From Sulfurimicrobium lacus (GTDB lineage: Bacteria; Pseudomonadota; Gammaproteobacteria; Burkholderiales; Sulfuricellaceae): a stretch of 64,000 bases of DNA. Positions 24,050 through 32,208 of the stretch are shown here, piece after piece. The position numbers and the translations under genes were made by a program. The notes beneath the pieces are model-generated. The model did not search any database and was not told the origin of the DNA. It worked only from the letters and a program-made list of their open reading frames with translations. Each line of letters opens with the position of its first letter. Positions within the stretch are counted from its first letter, which is position 1. Where the stretch lies: assembly GCF_011764585.1 (NCBI RefSeq), contig NZ_AP022853.1, positions 603,501 through 667,500 of the forward strand. Direction: 5' to 3'.

Positions 24050-25212
24050 ACTTTGTTAGCGCAGACCCCAGGGGCGTCGATGCCGGCCCGCACTTCATGG
24101 ACGGCGACCACGCCCTCGCCGAAGGCGCGCTGGCGGCAGGTTGCCGCTTCTTCGCCGGCTATCCCATCACGCCCTCGACCGAAGCCGCCGAGCGCTTCGC
24201 CGAGCGGGCGCCCGAAGTCGGCGCGCTGTTCATCCAGATGGAGGACGAACTGGCTTCCATCGCCGCCCTGATCGGCGCGGCCTGGGGCGGCAAGAAGGTG
24301 ATGACCGTGACCTGCGGCCCCGGCTTCTCCCTGATGGTGGAAAACATCGGCCTGGCGGTCATGACCGAAACCCCGCTGGTGATCGCCAACGTGCAGCGCG
24401 GCGGCCCGTCGACCGGCCTGCCCACGCTCACCGCCCAGCAGGACATGATGCAGGCGAAATGGGGCCCGCATGGCGACAACGCCATCATCGCCCTGTCGCC
24501 GGACAGCCCGCAGGAATGCTTCGATCTCGCCATCGAAGCCTTCAACCTGTCGGAGTTCTACCGCGTGCCGGTCATCATCCTGACCGACGAAACCGTCGGC
24601 CACATGCACGAGAAGGTGGTGATACCGCCCGCCGACCAGATCCAGGTAGTGCCGCGCAACAATTACAGCGGCCCCAAGGAAGACTTCCGCCCCTACAAGT
24701 TCGACGGCCAGGGCGGGCATCCCATGACGCAGGCGGGCGACGGCTACAACTTCCACATCACCGGCTTGGTGCACGACGAGCGCGGCTACCCGGTCATGAC
24801 CCCCGAGCAGGGCAAGACCGTGGTCACCCACCTGATGGAAAAGATCAACGGCAATGCCGACAAGATCGTGCGTCTCGCCGAGGATCAGGTCGACGGCGCC
24901 GATGTGGTGGTGGTGTCCTACGGGATTACCTCGCGCATCGCGGTGAAAGCCATCCAGGATGCGCGCAACGAAGGCATCAAGGTCGGCTCGCTGCGCCTCA
25001 TCACCATCTGGCCGTTCTGCGAGACGCGCATTCGCGAACTGGCAGGCAAGGTGAAGGCCATCGTGGTGCCGGAGATCAACTACGGCCAGATGGTGCTCGA
25101 AGTGGAGCGTTGCGCCGCCGGAAAATGTGAGGTGATCAGCGTCAATCACTGCGGCGGCGCGGTGCACGACCCGGAAGTGATCCTCGACGCCATCAGAAAG
25201 GCCAGCAAATGA
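24046..25212 (+). CDS. korA: 2-oxoacid:ferredoxin oxidoreductase alpha subunit (probably 2-oxoglutarate)
   Basis: The 388-residue protein has the alpha-subunit signatures AEGALAAGCRFFAGYPITPSTE, ELASIAALIGAAWGGKKVMT, QRGGPSTGLPT and the C-terminal FCETRIRELAGKVKAIVVPE. The family reversibly converts a 2-oxoacid and CoA into acyl-CoA, CO2 and reduced ferredoxin. Four separate subunits in the order D-A-B-C and the closest resemblance of the motifs suggest 2-oxoglutarate, but branched-chain or pyruvate specificity cannot be ruled out by eye. It overlaps both neighbours by 4 bases, indicating tight stoichiometry. It is oxygen-sensitive in most organisms. Confidence 0.9.
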   Translation: MNFVSADPRGVDAGPHFMDGDHALAEGALAAGCRFFAGYPITPSTEAAERFAERAPEVGALFIQMEDELASIAALIGAAWGGKKVMTVTCGPGFSLMVENIGLAVMTETPLVIANVQRGGPSTGLPTLTAQQDMMQAKWGPHGDNAIIALSPDSPQECFDLAIEAFNLSEFYRVPVIILTDETVGHMHEKVVIPPADQIQVVPRNNYSGPKEDFRPYKFDGQGGHPMTQAGDGYNFHITGLVHDERGYPVMTPEQGKTVVTHLMEKINGNADKIVRLAEDQVDGADVVVVSYGITSRIAVKAIQDARNEGIKVGSLRLITIWPFCETRIRELAGKVKAIVVPEINYGQMVLEVERCAAGKCEVISVNHCGGAVHDPEVILDAIRKASK

Positions 25213-26171
25213 TTACTGATCTCGGACAATTCAAGGAAGACAGCCCCATGTCCGGCACCCTGCGCATGGAGCGCATGCCGCATATCTGGTGCCCCGGTTG
25301 CGGCATCGGCTCCGAGGTGAACGCCTTTGCCGAGGCGGTCAAGCGCAGCGGCATCGACCCCAAGAAACTGGTCGTGGTGTCGGGCATCGGCTGTACCGGG
25401 CGCGTGGCGGGCTACGTCGATTTCGACTCGATCCACACCACGCACGGCCGCGCCATCCCGGTGGCCACCGGCATCAAGCTGGCCAACCCCGAGCTGACGG
25501 TGGTGGTGTTCAGCGGCGAGGGCGACCTGACCGGCATCGGCGGCAATCACCTGATCCACGCCGCGCGGCGCAACATGGACCTGGTGGTGATCTGCAACAA
25601 CAACTTCACCTACGGCATGACCGGCGGCCAGGTCACGCCGACCACGCCGTCATCGGCCATCGCCTCGACCACGCCCTACGGCAACTACGAATACCCGTTC
25701 AGCCTGCCGTTCCTGGCGGACGCCGCCGGCGCCACCTACGTCGCGCGCTGGACGTCGATGCACGTGCGCAACCTCACCCAATCGATCGAGGAGGCGCTGG
25801 CGCGCAAGGGGTTCTCCTTCATCGAGGTGATCTCGCCGTGCACCACGCTGTATCTGCGCCGCAACCGCCTCGGCGACGGCGTCGACATGCTGCAGAACTA
25901 CCAGGAAAACACCGTCCTCAAGCACGGCTGCGACACCCGCGAGACGGCCATCGACTTCTCGGGCAAGATCGTCATCGGCAAGTTCGTCGAGAAGGACAAG
26001 CCCACCTACCTCGAAGCGGTCGACAAGTGCTGCGTCAAGCTGGTGGGCGACGATTACCAGCTCTATGGCAAGACCGTACCCGAGCGGGAAGCCGAGGAAA
26101 AGGCCGAGAAGGAGCGCGTTGCCGCGCGCCGCGCCGCCGTGCTGGCGGAAGAAGCGGAAGCGAACGAATGA
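25209..26171 (+). CDS. korB: 2-oxoacid:ferredoxin oxidoreductase beta subunit, thiamine diphosphate-binding
   Basis: The 320-residue protein carries WCPGCGIGSEV (cluster cysteines near residue 28), GIGCTGRVAGYVDFDSIHTTHGRAIPVATGIK, and the thiamine diphosphate motif GEGDLTGIGGNHLIHAARRN with NNFTYGMTGGQ. It forms the catalytic site together with the alpha subunit. The start at 25209 overlaps the alpha stop; an internal ATG (MSGTLRMERMPHIW) is an alternative closer to the usual family start. The C-terminal 40 residues form a charged coiled-coil-like tail (EREAEEKAEKERVAARRAAV), longer than usual. Confidence 0.92.
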   Translation: MITDLGQFKEDSPMSGTLRMERMPHIWCPGCGIGSEVNAFAEAVKRSGIDPKKLVVVSGIGCTGRVAGYVDFDSIHTTHGRAIPVATGIKLANPELTVVVFSGEGDLTGIGGNHLIHAARRNMDLVVICNNNFTYGMTGGQVTPTTPSSAIASTTPYGNYEYPFSLPFLADAAGATYVARWTSMHVRNLTQSIEEALARKGFSFIEVISPCTTLYLRRNRLGDGVDMLQNYQENTVLKHGCDTRETAIDFSGKIVIGKFVEKDKPTYLEAVDKCCVKLVGDDYQLYGKTVPEREAEEKAEKERVAARRAAVLAEEAEANE

Positions 26172-26737
26172 GCACCCAGGAAATCCGGTTTTCCGGCTTC
26201 GGCGGCCAGGGCATCATTCGCTGCGCCCTGATCACCGGCAAGGCGCTGTCCCTCTACGACGACAAGTTCGCCACCATGACCCAGAGCTTCGGCCCGGAGG
26301 CGCGCGGCAGTGCTTGCGCGGCGCAACTGGTGGTGTCCGACGAGCGCGTCCTCTATCCCTACATCACCCAGCCGGGGATACTCATGGCGCTGTCCCAGGA
26401 GGCCTACGACAAGTATTACGGCGAGCTGCCCAAGGGGGGCGTGCTGATCGTCGAACAGGACCTGGTGAAGCTGCATTCCGACCATGCCGACCTCGCGCTG
26501 ATGCGGGTGCCGGCGACCCGCTTCGCCGAGGCGCTGGGCAACCGATTGTTCACCAACCTGGTGGCGCTGGGCTTCTTCACCGCGGTGACCGAGGTGGTGA
26601 CCGCCGATGCCATGAAAAAAGCCCTGCCCGGCCTGGTTCCCGACCGTTTCCTGAAAATCAACCTCAGGGCGTTCGAAAAAGGCTACGAACACGGCCTCCA
26701 GCTCATGGGCCAGGGCGCCGCCGAGAGTGTGTCATGA
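26168..26737 (+). CDS. korC: 2-oxoacid:ferredoxin oxidoreductase gamma subunit
   Basis: The 189-residue gamma subunit has the family start IRFSGFGGQGIIRCALITGKA, TQSFGPEARGSACAAQLVVSDERVLYPYI, and NRLFTNLVALGFFTAV. It completes the four-subunit enzyme. Both ends overlap neighbours by 4 bases, so hdrA follows directly in the same translational chain. This physical coupling of the oxidoreductase to hdrA is the main argument that the two act together. Confidence 0.92.
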   Translation: MSTQEIRFSGFGGQGIIRCALITGKALSLYDDKFATMTQSFGPEARGSACAAQLVVSDERVLYPYITQPGILMALSQEAYDKYYGELPKGGVLIVEQDLVKLHSDHADLALMRVPATRFAEALGNRLFTNLVALGFFTAVTEVVTADAMKKALPGLVPDRFLKINLRAFEKGYEHGLQLMGQGAAESVS

Positions 26738-28686
26738 CCAAGAAGCGCACCGGCGTTTTCGTCTGCCACTGCGGCAACAACATCGCCGCCACCGTCGACG
26801 TGGCGCGGGTGGCGCGGGAGATGTCCGCAGAGGAGAGCGTGGTCTACTCCCAGGACTACGTCTACATGTGCTCGGACCCGGGCCAGAACGCGGTGATCAA
26901 TGCGATCAAGGACAACCGCCTGGACAGCGTGGTGGTCTCCTGCTGCTCGCCGACGCTGCACGAGAAGACCTTCCGCGACAACGCCAAGATCGCCGGCATC
27001 AACGGCTTCACCTGCGAGATCGCCAACATCCGCGAGCAGTGCAGCTGGGTCCACAAGGATCGCGGCGAGGCCACCGAAAAAGCCATCAAGATCTCGCGCA
27101 GCGCCGTGCGCCGCGCGGGCCGCAACCAGTCGCTGGAACCGATCGGCATCGGCGTGACGCGGCGGGTGATGGTGATCGGCGGCGGCATCGCTGGCATCCA
27201 GGCCGCGCTCGACATCGCCAACGCCGGCCTGGAAGTGATCCTGGTCGAAAAGGCGGCGACCCTCGGCGGCCACATGCTCCAGCTGTCCGAGACTTTCCCC
27301 ACGCTGGACTGCTCGCAGTGCATCCTCTCGCCCAAGATGGTGGAAGTGTCGCGCCACCCGAAAATCAAGGTGATGACCTACTGCGAGGTGCAGGAAGTTT
27401 CCGGTTCGGTGGGTAACTTCAAGGCCAAAATCCTCAAGAAGCCCACTTTCGTCGATCCCGAAAAATGCAAGATATGCAACGACTGCGCCAAGGTGTGCCC
27501 GGTCGTGGTGCCGAACGAATACGAGCTCAATCTGTCCGCCCGGCGCGCCATCCACATTCCCTACGCACAGGCCATCCCCGCCAGCTACACGCTCGACATC
27601 GAGGCCTGCCTGGGGCTGAACCCGGTGGTGTGCGGCAAGTGCAAGGACGCTTGCGAGGCCGGGGCCATCGATTACGACATGCGGCCCGAGACGGTGGTCG
27701 AGGAAGTCGGCGCCATCGTGGTGGCCACCGGCTTCGACCTCTACGGCCAGGAAAACCTCGGCGAGTACGGCTACGGCAAGGTCGAGGACGTGCTCGACGG
27801 CCTGCAGTTCGAGCGCCTGTGTTCGGCCTCGGGGGCGACCAGCGGCCACATTCTGCGGCCCTCCGACCACCAGGTGCCCAAGGATGTGGTGTTCATCCAG
27901 TGCGCCGGCTCGCGCGATCCGGCCAACCACTGCGCCTACTGCTCCAAGATCTGCTGCATGTACACCGCCAAGCACGCCAGCCTGTACAAGCACCACGTTC
28001 CGGACGGCCGCGCCTACGTGTTCTACATCGACATCCGCGCCGGCGGCAAGGGCTACGAGGAGTTCGTGCAGCGCACCATGGAGGACGACGGCGCCATCTA
28101 CCTGCGCGGCCGAGTCTCCAAGCTCTACCGCAAGAACGGCAAGATCAAGGTGCTGGGCACCGATACCTTGTCCGGCCAGAACGTCGAGATCGACGCCGAC
28201 ATGGTGGTGCTGGCGCTGGCCATGCAGCCCTCCAAGGGCACCGAAGAGATCGCCAAAACGCTCAAGATCGGGCGCGACAAGGACGGTTTCTTGGCCGAGG
28301 CCCATCCCAAGCTGAGGCCGGTCGAAAGCGTCACTGCAGGCATCTTCCTGGCGGGCACCGCCCAGGGACCGAAAGACATCCCGGAAACCGTCGCCCAGGC
28401 CGGCGCGGCGGCGGCCAAGGTGATCGCGCTGCTGTCGCAGCCGACCCTGAGCCATGCGCCGACCGTCGCCAAGGTGCGCCGTTCCCATTGCACCGGCTGC
28501 AAGATGTGCGTCACCGCCTGCCCCTACCACGCGATCCGGCTGGAGAATGGCAAGGCGCTGGTGAACGAGGTGCTGTGCGAAGGTTGCGGTAGCTGCACCG
28601 CCACCTGCCTGCGCGCCGCCATCGAGGTCAAGAACGTCACGCAGTTGCAGGTTTTTGAAATGATCGAAGCGTGTCTCAGTACTTGA
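26734..28686 (+). CDS. hdrA: Heterodisulfide reductase subunit A (HdrA), flavoprotein
   Basis: HdrA is the FAD protein at which electron bifurcation occurs in HdrABC complexes. The 650 residues show an N-terminal cysteine region (VFVCHCGNN), the FAD loop VIGGGIAGIQAALDIANAG (about residue 149), DCSQCILSPKM, inserted [4Fe-4S] motifs CKICNDCAKVCP (about 246) and CGKCKDAC, the GSRDP... YCSKICCMYTAKHA segment, and a C-terminal two-cluster ferredoxin domain (CTGCKMCVTACP, CEGCGSCTATC, about 586-625). It is a single-length HdrA, not fused to MvhD. Its start overlaps korC. It should take electrons from FlxABCD and split them between ferredoxin and HdrBC. Confidence 0.94.
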   Translation: MTKKRTGVFVCHCGNNIAATVDVARVAREMSAEESVVYSQDYVYMCSDPGQNAVINAIKDNRLDSVVVSCCSPTLHEKTFRDNAKIAGINGFTCEIANIREQCSWVHKDRGEATEKAIKISRSAVRRAGRNQSLEPIGIGVTRRVMVIGGGIAGIQAALDIANAGLEVILVEKAATLGGHMLQLSETFPTLDCSQCILSPKMVEVSRHPKIKVMTYCEVQEVSGSVGNFKAKILKKPTFVDPEKCKICNDCAKVCPVVVPNEYELNLSARRAIHIPYAQAIPASYTLDIEACLGLNPVVCGKCKDACEAGAIDYDMRPETVVEEVGAIVVATGFDLYGQENLGEYGYGKVEDVLDGLQFERLCSASGATSGHILRPSDHQVPKDVVFIQCAGSRDPANHCAYCSKICCMYTAKHASLYKHHVPDGRAYVFYIDIRAGGKGYEEFVQRTMEDDGAIYLRGRVSKLYRKNGKIKVLGTDTLSGQNVEIDADMVVLALAMQPSKGTEEIAKTLKIGRDKDGFLAEAHPKLRPVESVTAGIFLAGTAQGPKDIPETVAQAGAAAAKVIALLSQPTLSHAPTVAKVRRSHCTGCKMCVTACPYHAIRLENGKALVNEVLCEGCGSCTATCLRAAIEVKNVTQLQVFEMIEACLST

Positions 28687-28700
28687 GGAAATAAGAGAAT

Positions 28701-28782
28701 GTAGGGTGCAATAACCGAAGGGCATTGCACCAACATCACGGCAAAACATCCGGTGCAATGCGCTACGCTTATTGCACCCTAC
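28701..28782. repeat. Palindromic repeat GTAGGGTGCAATAA between hdrA and flxD
   Basis: The arms at 28701-28731 and 28752-28782 (GTAGGGTGCAATAA ... GCATTGCACC and its complement) match at all but three positions across 31 bases, with a 20-base loop. This fills the 117-base gap between hdrA and flxD. It is a REP-like or MITE-like element of a different family from copies A-C. Confidence 0.85.
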
Positions 28783-28803
28783 GCAGCGAGGAAAGAAATT
28801 CCG

Positions 28804-29235
28804 ATGTCGGAACAGCAAACATACGAACCCAGGATCGTCGCCTTCCTGTGCAAGTGGTGCTCGTCGGCGGGCAGCGATTTGGCGGGCGTCTCGCGCATCC
28901 AGTATCCGGCCAACGCCACGCCGATCACCGTGCCGTGCTCGGGCAGCATCTCGCCGATGTACATCCTGTCGGCCTTCAACAAGGGCGCGGACGGCGTGCT
29001 GGTGTCGGGCTGTCATCTCGGCGATTGCCACTACATCGAGGGCAACTACCTGGCGCGGCGCAAGATCCAGCTGGTCAAGGAACTGCTCGAATTTGTCGGC
29101 GTCGAGCCGGACCGCTTCCGCATGTCCTGGGTATCGGCCGCCGAGGGCGCCAAGTACGCCGAGGTGATCAAGGATTTCGTCGCCGACCTCAAGCCGCTCG
29201 GGCCGCAGGAAAAACTCAAGGCGGACCGCTCGTGA
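28804..29235 (+). CDS. flxD: FlxD/MvhD-like [2Fe-2S] linker subunit
   Basis: The 143-residue protein resembles the delta subunit of F420-non-reducing hydrogenase (MvhD), which docks on HdrA: IVAFLCKWCSSAGSDLAGVSR, TVPCSGSISPMYILSAFNKGADGVLVSGCHLGDCHYIEGN. The conserved cysteines bind a [2Fe-2S] cluster that hands electrons to HdrA. No hydrogenase subunits are encoded here. The genes that follow instead match FlxC, FlxB and FlxA, as in the NADH-linked Flx-Hdr complexes of Desulfovibrio. A good ribosome site (GAGGAAAG) precedes the ATG, which lies just after the palindrome. Confidence 0.92.
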   Translation: MSEQQTYEPRIVAFLCKWCSSAGSDLAGVSRIQYPANATPITVPCSGSISPMYILSAFNKGADGVLVSGCHLGDCHYIEGNYLARRKIQLVKELLEFVGVEPDRFRMSWVSAAEGAKYAEVIKDFVADLKPLGPQEKLKADRS

Positions 29236-30263
29236 TCAATCTTCAGGACATCCGCGACACCGCGCGCGACCTCCTCGCCAGCGGCGAAGTGCGCGCCGTC
29301 ATCGGCTTCCGCAGCGGCAGCCGCGGCATGGCCGCCGAACCGGCTTTCATCACCCGCCCCGAAGAGGCCGACGAGCTGGTGTGGGACCCGACCTGCTTCC
29401 ACAACCTGGCGCTCTACCTGGTCGAGGACCGCAAGTTCCAGGCGCACGCCCGCGCCAACCCGGCGGCACCGATCGCCGTCGTCGCCAAGGGCTGCGACGC
29501 GCGCGCCATCGTGGTGCTGCTGCAGGAACACTACTTCAAGCGCGATCAGGTCTACATCATCGGTGTGTCGTGCGAAGGCAGCGGGGTGCTGGACGAACGC
29601 AAGCTGGCCGGCCACCTCAACGGTTTCCCGGCGACCAGCGCCGCCTTCGACGGCGACGATTTCGTGTTCGTCACCGCGCAGGGCGAGCAGCGCTTGCCGG
29701 CGCGCGAGGTGATGGCGGAGCGCTGCCTGGAATGCCGCGAGCCTTATCCCCGCGAGCACAACGTGGTGCTCGGCGAGAACAGGAGCGGGCGCGAACTGGC
29801 ACTTCCCTTCGCCGCCCTTACGCGCTTCGAGGCGCAGAGCCCCGCCGAGCGCTGGGAGTTCTGGCAGCGCCACTTCGAGCGCTGCATCCGCTGCTACGCC
29901 TGCCGCTCGGTGTGCCCGATGTGCTTCTGCGACGAGTGCGTGGTCGACAGCATCACTTACCCGGTGACGGCGGAAACCACGGCCGAGGAAAAAGCCAACC
30001 GCGTGCGCTGGATCGAACGCTCGGCGACACGCTCCGAAAACATCACCTACCACATGACGCGCGCCATGCACCTCGCCGGTCGCTGTGTCGACTGCGGCGA
30101 ATGCGAGCGCGTCTGCCCGGTCAACATCCCGTTGCGCTTGCTCAACAATAAGATGGAGCGGGAAGCCCGCGAACGCTTCGGTTACGAGCCGGGCGCAAGC
30201 ATCGGGGGGCCGTCGCTGGTGGCCTCGTTCCGCGACGACGACCCCGGTCAATTCATCAGGTAA
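29232..30263 (+). CDS. flxC: FlxC-like iron-sulfur protein
   Basis: The 343-residue protein starts with GTG at 29232, overlapping the flxD stop. It has an N-terminal alpha/beta domain (VRAVIGFRSG ... AVVAKGCDARAIVVLLQE, resembling F420 hydrogenase beta-type proteins), then CLECREPYP, the cysteine-rich CIRCYACRSVCPMCFCDECVVD (about 217) and CVDCGECERVCP (about 285). It should carry at least two [4Fe-4S] clusters. Its place between flxD and flxB matches FlxC, which conducts electrons inside the Flx module. Automated annotation often calls it a 4Fe-4S dicluster or hydrogenase-related protein. Confidence 0.83.
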   Translation: MINLQDIRDTARDLLASGEVRAVIGFRSGSRGMAAEPAFITRPEEADELVWDPTCFHNLALYLVEDRKFQAHARANPAAPIAVVAKGCDARAIVVLLQEHYFKRDQVYIIGVSCEGSGVLDERKLAGHLNGFPATSAAFDGDDFVFVTAQGEQRLPAREVMAERCLECREPYPREHNVVLGENRSGRELALPFAALTRFEAQSPAERWEFWQRHFERCIRCYACRSVCPMCFCDECVVDSITYPVTAETTAEEKANRVRWIERSATRSENITYHMTRAMHLAGRCVDCGECERVCPVNIPLRLLNNKMEREARERFGYEPGASIGGPSLVASFRDDDPGQFIR

Positions 30264-30266
30264 GTC

Positions 30267-31301
30267 ATGGAAAAAATATTACACAAGGAACGCCTGGACG
30301 ACTGGATCGCCGCGCTGAGCGACAGGGAGATTCTTTCTCCTGCGCTGGAAGACGGCGTGTGGGCATTCCGCCCCGCCGGCGCTGCCGTCCGCCTCGATTA
30401 TCCCAACACCACGCAGCCGCCCAAGGGGCTCGCCTTTCCCCAGCGGGAAGTGTTTTTCTCCTTCGAGCAGGTCAAGGGCGAGGCGCCGCTGCTGCGGCAA
30501 ACCCTGCCGCAGGTGGCGCAGCGCGTGGTGTTCGGCGTGCGCCCCTGCGACGGCCGCGCCGTGCCGCGCATGGACAAGGTGTTCAGCGATCACGTCGAAG
30601 ACCCGTACTACTGGGCGCGGCGCAAGCAGGTGGCCTACGTCGGCCTGGCCTGCCAGCAGCCGCCGAGCAGCAACTGCTTCTGCCAGTCGGTCGGCGGCTC
30701 GCCGGTGTCCAGCGACGGCCTCGACGTGCTGTTGACCGACCTGGGCGAGCGCTACTTCGCGGCGGCGGTCAGCGAGACCGGCAAGGCGCTGATGATGGCG
30801 GGCGAGAGCCTGTTCGAGGCGGCGACCGACGCCGACCGCGCGCAGCTGCAAGGCGCGCACGCCGCGGCGCTGGCCCGGCCGCAACGCGCGGTGCGCGATC
30901 CCGACGCGCTGCCGTCCAAGCTGAAGGCGAGCTTCGACTCGCCGCTGTGGGAAGAGCTGGCGCGCGCCTGCATCGGCTGCGGCATCTGCACCTTCCTGTG
31001 CCCGACCTGCCATTGCTTCGACATCAACGACGAAGTCACCGGCGCGGCGCCGCTCAAGGGCAAGCGGGTGCGCACCTGGGACACCTGCCAGTTCCCCGAC
31101 TTCACCATGCACACCTCCGGCCACAACCCGCGCGAGAACAGCGGCGCCCGGCTGCGCCAGCGGGTGAGCCACAAGTTCCAGTATTTCCACGAGAATTTCG
31201 CGATGCATCAATGCACGGGCTGCGGCCGCTGCGTCACCGGATGCCCGGTGGGGATCGACATCGTCTCCGTCGTCAACAAGGTGGCCGAACATGCAGGATA
31301 A
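30267..31301 (+). CDS. flxB: FlxB-like iron-sulfur subunit (sulfhydrogenase beta/HydB-type)
   Basis: The 344-residue protein has an N-terminal domain with VVFGVRPCDGRAVPRMDKVF and NCFCQSVGGSP, then two four-cysteine motifs, CIGCGICTFLCPTCHCFDI (about 234) and CTGCGRCVTGCPVG (about 316). This is the layout of the beta subunits of sulfhydrogenase, of AsrA, and of FlxB. It pairs with the NAD-binding subunit encoded next, which starts inside its 3' end (11-base overlap). Despite the usual hydrogenase label, no NiFe catalytic subunit is present in the window. Confidence 0.88.
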   Translation: MEKILHKERLDDWIAALSDREILSPALEDGVWAFRPAGAAVRLDYPNTTQPPKGLAFPQREVFFSFEQVKGEAPLLRQTLPQVAQRVVFGVRPCDGRAVPRMDKVFSDHVEDPYYWARRKQVAYVGLACQQPPSSNCFCQSVGGSPVSSDGLDVLLTDLGERYFAAAVSETGKALMMAGESLFEAATDADRAQLQGAHAAALARPQRAVRDPDALPSKLKASFDSPLWEELARACIGCGICTFLCPTCHCFDINDEVTGAAPLKGKRVRTWDTCQFPDFTMHTSGHNPRENSGARLRQRVSHKFQYFHENFAMHQCTGCGRCVTGCPVGIDIVSVVNKVAEHAG

Positions 31302-32094
31302 CGTCTATCTTCCGCAACTGGCGCGGGTCGTCCGCATCGCCGACGAGGTCGCCGGCGAACGCGCCATCAAGACCTACCACGTCGAACCGCTGGACAGCGC
31401 TGGCTTCGAACACGCGTGCGGCCAGTGCGCCATGCTCTCGATCTTCGGCCGCGGGGAAATGATGATTTCCATCGCCTCCTCGCCGCTGGTCAAGGAATAC
31501 AAGCAATTCACCATCATGCGCACCGGGCGGGTGAGCCTCGCCTTCCACGAACTGGCGGTGGGCGACGTGGTGGGCATGCGCGGCCCCTACGGCAACAGTT
31601 TCCCGATTGAAGCGTGGCGCGGCAAGAACCTGGTCTTCATCGGCGGCGGCGTCGGCCTGGCGCCGATCTGGCCGCTGATCACCACGGCGATGGCGCAACG
31701 CGGCGACTTCGGGGACATCGGCGTGTTCTACAGCACGCGCTCCAGCAGCATCATGTACCGGGCGGAACTCGAAGCGCTGCGCGGCCAGGCCGACGTCCAC
31801 CTGGAAGGCTGGCGGACGCATCAGGCCGGCGTGGCGGCCGGGACCGCCGAGCAGACCGTCACGGCCGAGAATAGCGTCGCGGTGGTGTGCGGGCCGCCGG
31901 CCATGATCAAGTCGGTGATCCAGAACCTGTGCCAGCTGGGGTTCGCGGACGAGCAGATCTTCACGACCCTGGAAAACAAGATGAAATGCGGCGTGGGCAA
32001 ATGCGGCCGCTGCAACGTCGGCAAGGACTACGTGTGCGTCAAGGGGCCGGTCTATTCCTGGGCTGAGCTGAAGAAGCTGCCGCAGGAGTATTAA
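31291..32094 (+). CDS. flxA: FlxA-like FAD/NAD(P)-binding oxidoreductase (sulfhydrogenase gamma type)
   Basis: The 267-residue protein has a ferredoxin-NADP reductase fold: the FAD-binding barrel with MRGPYGNSFPIE, the nucleotide loop LVFIGGGVGLAPIWPLI (about 113), VVCGPPAMIKSVIQNL, and a C-terminal [2Fe-2S] motif CGVGKCGRCNVGKDYVC. It is the entry or exit point for NAD(H) in the Flx module. As the last gene of the string it makes the complex NADH-linked, so electrons from NADH can reach HdrA via FlxB, FlxC and FlxD. A repeat element follows directly after the stop. Confidence 0.92.
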   Translation: MQDNVYLPQLARVVRIADEVAGERAIKTYHVEPLDSAGFEHACGQCAMLSIFGRGEMMISIASSPLVKEYKQFTIMRTGRVSLAFHELAVGDVVGMRGPYGNSFPIEAWRGKNLVFIGGGVGLAPIWPLITTAMAQRGDFGDIGVFYSTRSSSIMYRAELEALRGQADVHLEGWRTHQAGVAAGTAEQTVTAENSVAVVCGPPAMIKSVIQNLCQLGFADEQIFTTLENKMKCGVGKCGRCNVGKDYVCVKGPVYSWAELKKLPQEY

Positions 32095-32095
32095 C

Positions 32096-32179
32096 GTGAA
32101 ACTCGCGCAGCGAGCCTTCGTCCCCCTCTCCCGCAATCGGGGGAGGGCAGGGGTGGGGGGCGGGCATGGCGAGTTTCAC
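32096..32179. repeat. Inverted-end element GTGAAACTCGC with internal hairpin
   Basis: This is an 84-base element with perfect 11-base inverted ends, GTGAAACTCGC (32096-32106) and GCGAGTTTCAC (32169-32179), and an internal GC-rich hairpin (CCCTCTCCC/GGGGGAGGG). It starts two bases after flxA and lies between convergent flxA and aroC, where it may serve as terminator. A degenerate relative is at 46233-46353. Confidence 0.8.
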
Positions 32180-32208
32180 AGTCTGGGGCTGCACATTCGC
32201 CATGACCG

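Noticed and set aside
22285-28686. Sulfur-oxidising sHdr system
   Set aside because: sHdr clusters carry two HdrB and two HdrC proteins plus lipoate-binding proteins and lack Kor and Flx genes; here there is one HdrB, one HdrC and no lipoate protein.
26683-29031. 782-codon minus-strand ORF across hdrA and flxD
   Set aside because: It is antisense to two unmistakable genes and runs through the intergenic palindrome; composition (His, Val, Gln, Asp runs) is that of a shadow frame.
28804-32094. NiFe hydrogenase suggested by MvhD-, HydB- and HydG-like proteins
   Set aside because: No large or small NiFe catalytic subunit is encoded nearby; the set matches FlxDCBA, which uses NADH instead of hydrogen.
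32096-32179. Small RNA gene after flxA
   Set aside because: The inverted-end element with a relative at 46233-46353 explains the structure; no promoter seen.
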